DNA of 64,000 bases from Neisseria perflava (GTDB lineage Bacteria > Pseudomonadota > Gammaproteobacteria > Burkholderiales > Neisseriaceae): positions 1,054,001 through 1,118,000 of the forward strand of contig NZ_CP079818.1 of the NCBI RefSeq assembly GCF_019334725.1. The letters run 5' to 3'. The translations under genes and the position numbers were made by a program. The notes below the pieces were generated by a model. The model worked only from the letters and a program-made list of their open reading frames with translations. It did no database searches and was not told the origin of the DNA. The first letter of the stretch is position 1, and every line of letters starts with the position of its first letter. Below, piece by piece: positions 59,740 through 64,000 of the stretch.

Positions 59740-60780
59740 ATGTTTCGAACCATGAAAAAGAAAAAATCTACTTCAAACCCTACTTGGCAAGCCTTTAAAC
59801 AGCATAAGCGCGGTTGGTTGGCTTTGCGGATTTTGGCCGTTTTGTTTGTCGTCACTTTGCTTGCACCTTTGTGGAGCAACGACAAACCTTTGTGGATACG
59901 TTATCAGGGCGAGTATTTCTTCCCCTTGGTAAACGAATACAACGAAGCCACATTTGGCGGCGATTTCGATACGCCGGCGGATTATCTGGATCCGCTTATC
60001 CGCCACAACATTACTTCAGACGGCAATTTTGCCTTTTACCTGCCCAATCCTTACGATGCCGATACCTTGAACGATTTTGATACGGTACCCGATCCGGCCA
60101 AACCGTCCGAACGGCATATCTTGGGAACGGACGACCGTGGCCGCGACCTGCTGGCGCGCTTGGTTTACGGTTTCCGTGATTCGCTGTTGTTTGCCTTGGT
60201 GTTGACCGTGGTGACTACCGTTATTGGCGTGGTTGCAGGCGCGGTGCAGGGTTATTTCGGCGGTAAAACCGACCTTCTGATGCAGCGTTTTATCGAGGTT
60301 TGGGGCGGTATGCCGGAGCTGTACCTCCTGATTATCCTGTCTTCGTTCTTTAATCCGGGACTGTTGATTTTGCTGGTGTTGCTGTCGCTTTTCGGCTGGA
60401 TGGGCTTGTCCGACTATGTCCGCGCCGAGTTTTTGAAAAACCGTCAGGCCGATTATGTTTTGGCGGCGCGCGCGATGGGTGTGGGCAACCGTGAAATCAT
60501 GTGGCGCCATATCCTGCCCAACAGCTTGACGCCGGTATTGGCCTTCCTGCCTTTCCGTATTTCTGGCGCCGTACTTGCCCTGACCAGTTTGGACTTCTTG
60601 GGCTTGGGCGTACCTGCCTCACAGGCAAGTTTGGGTGAGTTGCTGGCGCAAGGCAAAGACAACTTGGACGCATGGTGGATTGGCATGTCTGCCGTTGCTA
60701 CACTGACGGTAATGCTGCTTTTGCTGGTCATGATCGGCGAAGGTTTGCGTCAGGCATTTGACGTACGCGCACGCAGTTAA
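59740..60780 (+). CDS. yejE: Peptide ABC transporter permease YejE
   Basis: The 346-residue protein has one N-terminal helix (LRILAVLFVVTLLAPLW), a long periplasmic insertion (about 50-130, with GTDDRGRDLLARLVYG at its end) and five further helices with the coupling motif EFLKNRQADYVLAARAMGVG. It is the DppC/OppC-like partner of YejB. An internal Met at residue 5 (59752) is an alternative start. A single DUS lies in the gap to yejB. Confidence 0.92.
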   Translation: MFRTMKKKKSTSNPTWQAFKQHKRGWLALRILAVLFVVTLLAPLWSNDKPLWIRYQGEYFFPLVNEYNEATFGGDFDTPADYLDPLIRHNITSDGNFAFYLPNPYDADTLNDFDTVPDPAKPSERHILGTDDRGRDLLARLVYGFRDSLLFALVLTVVTTVIGVVAGAVQGYFGGKTDLLMQRFIEVWGGMPELYLLIILSSFFNPGLLILLVLLSLFGWMGLSDYVRAEFLKNRQADYVLAARAMGVGNREIMWRHILPNSLTPVLAFLPFRISGAVLALTSLDFLGLGVPASQASLGELLAQGKDNLDAWWIGMSAVATLTVMLLLLVMIGEGLRQAFDVRARS

Positions 60781-60835
60781 TTGCTTTTCTAAAGCGTGAA
60801 AAGGATGGGCGGCAAAGCCTGTCCTGCATTCTTAG

Positions 60836-60861
60836 GGCCGTCTGAAAAGTTTCAGACGGCC
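60836..60861 (+). terminator. Inverted DUS pair after yejE
   Basis: GGCCGTCTGAAA is mirrored with a 2-base loop, 55 bases past the stop. Confidence 0.7.
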
Positions 60862-60890
60862 TCATCCATTCGTTTGAATCATTAAAAATC

Positions 60891-61571
60891 ATGAATCAAG
60901 AAATCACATTTCTTACTCTTTTTCTACTCGGCTTTTTCGGCGGAACGCATTGCGTCGGCATGTGCGGCGGATTGAGCAGCGCATTTGCTTTGCAGCTACC
61001 GCCACATTTAAACCGAATCGGGCTGATTGTATTGTTGAACTTGGGGCGCATCAGCAGCTATGTCGTCATTGGCCTGTTGGTCGGCTTGGTCGGGCAGGTC
61101 GGCATTTCCTTAGACGATACGCGCGCGGTTCAAAACGGTTTGTATATTGCTGCCAATGTCTTGCTGCTTTTGCTCGGTCTGTATCTTGCCGGTATTTCGA
61201 CTGCCGCAACCAAAATCGAAGGCATCGGCAAACCGATATGGAAACGCCTGAATCCTTTACTGAACAAATTGCTGCCGATTAAATCTGTGCCAGCCTGTTT
61301 TGGCGTGGGCGTGCTTTGGGGCTGGCTGCCTTGCGGTTTGGTATACAGCGCGTCTTTGTATGCCTTGGGCAGCGGTAATGCTTTGCACGGCGGGCTGTAT
61401 ATGCTGGCGTTTGCATTGGGGACCTTGCCGAACCTGCTTGCGATGGGCATATTTGCCGCGCAGTTGAAAACCTTTCTGCAAAAACGCATGGTTCGTTTGT
61501 GCGCCGGATTGTTGGTGGCAGGATGGGCGATATGGCGCTTGGCTGTATTTGCGATGGGGCAAATCGGGTAA
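60891..61571 (+). CDS. TauE/SafE-like membrane protein with GTHCVGMCGG motif
   Basis: The 226-residue protein has six or so membrane helices and the paired motif FFGGTHCVGMCGGLSSAF near the N-terminus, with the partner LWGWLPCGLVYSA later. This group (sulfite exporter TauE/SafE family, DsbD_2/UreH-like) often occurs near cbb3 oxidase genes and is suspected to move copper or a thiol-related substrate. The conserved Cys and His suggest metal binding. Substrate is not known. Confidence 0.75.
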   Translation: MNQEITFLTLFLLGFFGGTHCVGMCGGLSSAFALQLPPHLNRIGLIVLLNLGRISSYVVIGLLVGLVGQVGISLDDTRAVQNGLYIAANVLLLLLGLYLAGISTAATKIEGIGKPIWKRLNPLLNKLLPIKSVPACFGVGVLWGWLPCGLVYSASLYALGSGNALHGGLYMLAFALGTLPNLLAMGIFAAQLKTFLQKRMVRLCAGLLVAGWAIWRLAVFAMGQIG

Positions 61572-61608
61572 GGTAAAAAGGTTTTATTTAGTTTGTTGCT
61601 TTGCAATC

Positions 61609-61644
61609 AAAAAGGCCGTCTGAAAGATTTTCAGACGGCCTTTT
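61609..61644. terminator. Inverted DUS pair between the two TauE/SafE genes
   Basis: AAAAAGGCCGTCTGAAA is mirrored with a 3-base loop between converging genes and has A and T runs on either side. Confidence 0.85.
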
Positions 61645-61656
61645 CACAAGAAAGAT

Positions 61657-62466
61657 TTAATGTATCAAATTCCAAGTCATCTTGGCGGCAATCAGCAGCA
61701 ACATAATGCCGAAAGCGATTTTGAGTTTTCGGGCGGGCAGCTTGTGCGCCGTTTTTACGCCGAGCGGAGCAAAGAGGATGGTGGCAATGCTCAATATGGC
61801 CACAGCCGGAAGATAGATAAAGCCTGCCGCGCCTTCAGGCAGGTTGGCAATATGCAAACCGTTGGCAAAATAGCCGATGGTGCCGGCAATCGCAATCGGC
61901 CATGCCAGACCTGAAGATGTGCCGATGGCACGGTGCGCCGGAAAGTTGCAATACAGCAGGAATGGAACGGATAGCGAACCGCCCCCGATACCGACCCAAC
62001 TCGAAGCCGCCCCAAAAAGCGTGCCGACGGCTGTCAGGCCGTGGAGGGCAGGCAGGGTGCGTGAAGGTTTGGGTTTGGAATCGCGTAGGGTTTTGAGGGC
62101 GATAAAGGCAAGAAATGCAATAAAGAAAACCTGCAAAGCCAGCGTCGGCATATATTTTGCCGTTGCCGCGCCGAGGAGTACGCCGAGTATCATGCCCGGC
62201 GTCATCTGGCGGACGGTTGCCCAATCGATGGCGTGTTTTTTATGCTGGGCGTACATACTGGAGAAGGTGGTAAACACCATTACGGCAAAGGAAGTGCCGA
62301 TGGCAAGATGCTGGGCATAGGGGTGGCCGCCTATGCCTTGCAGTTGCAATGCCCATAAGACGACGGGGACGATCAACGTACCACCGCCTACGCCAAATAG
62401 TCCGGCAATAAAGCCCGCCGCGCTGCCAACGGCGAGCAGGGAAAGGATGATGTCCCAAGACCACAT
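61657..62466 (-). CDS. TauE/SafE family anion exporter
   Basis: The 269-residue inner-membrane protein has eight or so helices and two internal repeats marked GFIAGLFGVGGGTLIVPVVL and GAASSWVGIGGGSLSVPFLL, the TauE/SafE hallmark. Members export sulfite, sulfoacetate or other organic anions. It is unrelated in motif to the neighbour across the hairpin. It is directly downstream of pssA (1-bp gap), probably one transcript. Confidence 0.85.
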   Translation of the reverse strand: MWSWDIILSLLAVGSAAGFIAGLFGVGGGTLIVPVVLWALQLQGIGGHPYAQHLAIGTSFAVMVFTTFSSMYAQHKKHAIDWATVRQMTPGMILGVLLGAATAKYMPTLALQVFFIAFLAFIALKTLRDSKPKPSRTLPALHGLTAVGTLFGAASSWVGIGGGSLSVPFLLYCNFPAHRAIGTSSGLAWPIAIAGTIGYFANGLHIANLPEGAAGFIYLPAVAILSIATILFAPLGVKTAHKLPARKLKIAFGIMLLLIAAKMTWNLIH

Positions 62467-62467
62467 T

Positions 62468-63247
62468 TCAGACGGCCTTGTCGTGTTTGTGAGTTTTATG
62501 GCGTTTTTTAAACCAACGGATGACTGCCATCACATAACCGGACAGGCTGTAACCGAGGAAAAACAGGAAGAGGACGAGCGAAGGCTTCCAGTTGATGAGC
62601 AGTAATACCAACACGGCCAACACCATGCCCATAAACGGCACTTGGCGGCGGATGTTGATTTCTTTGAAGCTCCAAAACGGAATCTGCACAATCATGGAAA
62701 TGCCGGCAAACAGGGTGATACCCAATGCCCACCAATGCACGCCGGGGAAACGTTCGATGCTGTGATTGACCCAAATCAGGCCGACAATCAACGCAGCGGC
62801 GGTCGGGCTTGGAACGCCGATAAACCAGCGTTTATCGACTTTGCCGATAAGCGTGTTGAACAGCGCCAAACGCAGGGCGGCGCAGGCGCAGTAGATAAAG
62901 GCGACGGAATAGCCGATTTTGCCAAACTGCCAAAGTTGCCATTTGTAGGCAATTAGGGCAGGTGCCACGCCGAAGCTGACCATATCGGCAAGGCTGTCGA
63001 GCTGTTCGCCGAACGCGCTTTGGCTGTTGGTCAGCCGCGCTACGCGTCCGTCCATGCCGTCGAGTAGCATGGAAAGGAAAACTGCAATCGCCGCTGTTTC
63101 ATAACGTCCGTGCATGGACTGGGTAATGGCGAAGAACGCGCAAAACAGCGCGGCGATGGTAAAGGAATTGGGCAGCAGGTAAATGCTGTTTTTGCGGATG
63201 GAGTTGCGTGGAGGAATCGGATTTTCTGTATTTTGTGCGTTGTCCAT
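62468..63247 (-). CDS. pssA: CDP-diacylglycerol-serine O-phosphatidyltransferase
   Basis: PssA makes phosphatidylserine, the precursor of phosphatidylethanolamine. The 259-residue membrane protein (about 6-8 helices) has the CDP-alcohol phosphotransferase motif D-G-x2-A-R-x8-G-x3-D-x3-D in GMDGRVARLTNSQSAFG then EQLDSLAD, with all metal-binding Asp present. N-terminal SIYLLPNSFTIAALFCAF is typical of the integral-membrane (Bacillus-type) subclass. A DUS lies next to the stop. Confidence 0.93.
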   Translation of the reverse strand: MDNAQNTENPIPPRNSIRKNSIYLLPNSFTIAALFCAFFAITQSMHGRYETAAIAVFLSMLLDGMDGRVARLTNSQSAFGEQLDSLADMVSFGVAPALIAYKWQLWQFGKIGYSVAFIYCACAALRLALFNTLIGKVDKRWFIGVPSPTAAALIVGLIWVNHSIERFPGVHWWALGITLFAGISMIVQIPFWSFKEINIRRQVPFMGMVLAVLVLLLINWKPSLVLFLFFLGYSLSGYVMAVIRWFKKRHKTHKHDKAV

Positions 63248-63349
63248 AATGTTTCCGTATATGCTGCGTGTGCAGATGAGGCATTATACCGCATTGGCAG
63301 GTTAAGGATTTTTAAAAGGCAGGCATAGTTTCACTTTATCGGCATAAAG

Positions 63350-63363
63350 TTTCAGACGGCCTT
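63350..63363 (-). other. Single DUS after xseA
   Basis: TTTCAGACGGCCTT lies just beyond the xseA stop without a mirror copy, so it is an uptake sequence and not a hairpin. Confidence 0.8.
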
Positions 63364-63370
63364 TATTCCA

Positions 63371-64000
63371 TCAGTCAAACAACTCACCCTGCGCCTGCTC
63401 TTTGGTCACGCGTACGTCGGTTTCGCCGTCGGCAAAAGTGATGTGCAGTTTCTGTCCTTGTTTCAATGTATCGGCATTGCGGATGACTTGTCCGCGTGTG
63501 TTTTTGACGACGGAGAAACCTCGCTCCAGAATATGCTGTGGAGATACGGCTTCGAGCAATGCGGCTTGGGCGGTCAGGCTTTGACGGCGGTGGGCAAGCA
63601 GCTGGCGGAAGGAATGCGACAAGGCCGTCTGAAAGTGGGTTATGTTGTTTTTGTAAACGGAAACATCAGGACGGCAATGTTTCAGGGTTTGGGTTTGGCG
63701 TTCAAAACGGGCGGTATGGGCGCGGATGTTTTGCGTCATCGAGTAAGACAGCATTTGCGCCAGCTTGCTGATTGAAGCGCGCTGATCGTCAAGTTTTTGG
63801 CGCGGATGACGGATTTGCCGTGCGAGCCAGTCGAGTTTTTGGCTGGCATCGAAATAGCGTTGTTCCAAAACAGTTTTCAGACGGCCTTGCGCTTGGGCTA
63901 GACGAAGTAGCGATTCTTGGCGGTTGGGGCTGACCAATTCTGCTGCGCCGGTCGGTGTCGGTGCGCGTACGTCGGCGACGAAATCGGCGAGTGTGAAATC
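63371..64000 (-). CDS. xseA: Exodeoxyribonuclease VII large subunit, C-terminal part (partial)
   Basis: The frame is open to the window edge and covers about 209 residues. It begins with DFTLADFVADVRAPTPTGAA, the motif that precedes the long coiled-coil of XseA, then the coiled-coil (about 30-150) and the C-terminal VSPQHILERGFSVV segment with LKQGQKLHITFADGETDV. XseA with XseB degrades single-stranded DNA from both ends in repair. The OB fold and most of the catalytic domain are outside the window. A DUS is inside the coiled-coil region. Confidence 0.92.
   Translation of the reverse strand, partial: DFTLADFVADVRAPTPTGAAELVSPNRQESLLRLAQAQGRLKTVLEQRYFDASQKLDWLARQIRHPRQKLDDQRASISKLAQMLSYSMTQNIRAHTARFERQTQTLKHCRPDVSVYKNNITHFQTALSHSFRQLLAHRRQSLTAQAALLEAVSPQHILERGFSVVKNTRGQVIRNADTLKQGQKLHITFADGETDVRVTKEQAQGELFD

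Overview
This 64 kb window is chromosomal DNA of a commensal Neisseria. Dozens of copies of the Neisseria DNA uptake sequence (core GCCGTCTGAA) are present, mostly in the 12-mer form beginning AG, often as inverted pairs behind genes where they double as transcription terminators. That dialect, a glycogen/maltodextrin gene cluster and homologues of gonococcal genes (a TdfH-like zinc receptor, Slam, Zur) point to the N. subflava/flavescens group rather than to the pathogens. The species call is inference; no rRNA gene is present.

Layout. 0-6 kb: 5' end of metY, an IS30-type transposase relic, tRNA-Ser(UGA), yaaA, ridA, apaH, a FAD-linked 2-hydroxyacid dehydrogenase, an Ala-rich repeat lipoprotein and slyD. 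6-15.4 kb: an alpha-glucan block of a single-chain MalQ-GlgB fusion, glgX and glgP, with no glgA or glgC. 15.5-22.1 kb: an iron-regulated-looking accessory locus, a very large TonB-dependent receptor, a secreted hemophilin-like Slam substrate and a Slam translocator, with two Fur-like boxes. 22-27.4 kb: an HTH-fused RibB with a degenerate RibA domain, a DUF4230 protein, amiC-tsaE and pheA. 27.4-29.6 kb: an RNA-repair/ribosome-rescue pair (RtcB2 and PrfH) behind a structured leader carrying a 17-codon ORF. 29.6-34.5 kb: a complete type I secretion apparatus (HlyD, ABC, TolC) without a visible substrate. 34.7-52.4 kb: mostly housekeeping genes (rsmB-like, DUF1853, trmJ, suhB, a Firmicute-like proBA, grxD, upp, trxA, yejF, an acyl-CoA ligase, tatD, pilZ, holB, lplT, ccoS, ackA). 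52.4-58.6 kb: a zinc-centred region, a TdfH/CbpA-like receptor, cytochrome c', an SDR enzyme, zur and a COG0523 metal chaperone. 58.6-64 kb: yejB-yejE, two TauE/SafE membrane proteins, pssA and the 3' end of xseA.

How the parts fit. Two nutritional-immunity systems can be read from the sequence: iron or heme capture by the Slam-dependent secreted protein with its partner receptor, and zinc capture from calprotectin by the TdfH-like receptor with Zur and a zinc GTPase. The glucan block allows branching, debranching and phosphorolysis of alpha-glucans. The RtcB2-PrfH pair belongs to a known family thought to mend nuclease-cut RNA and rescue damaged ribosomes; its leader has mutually exclusive pairings that overlap a short ORF, and I consider this the most interesting undescribed signal in the window.
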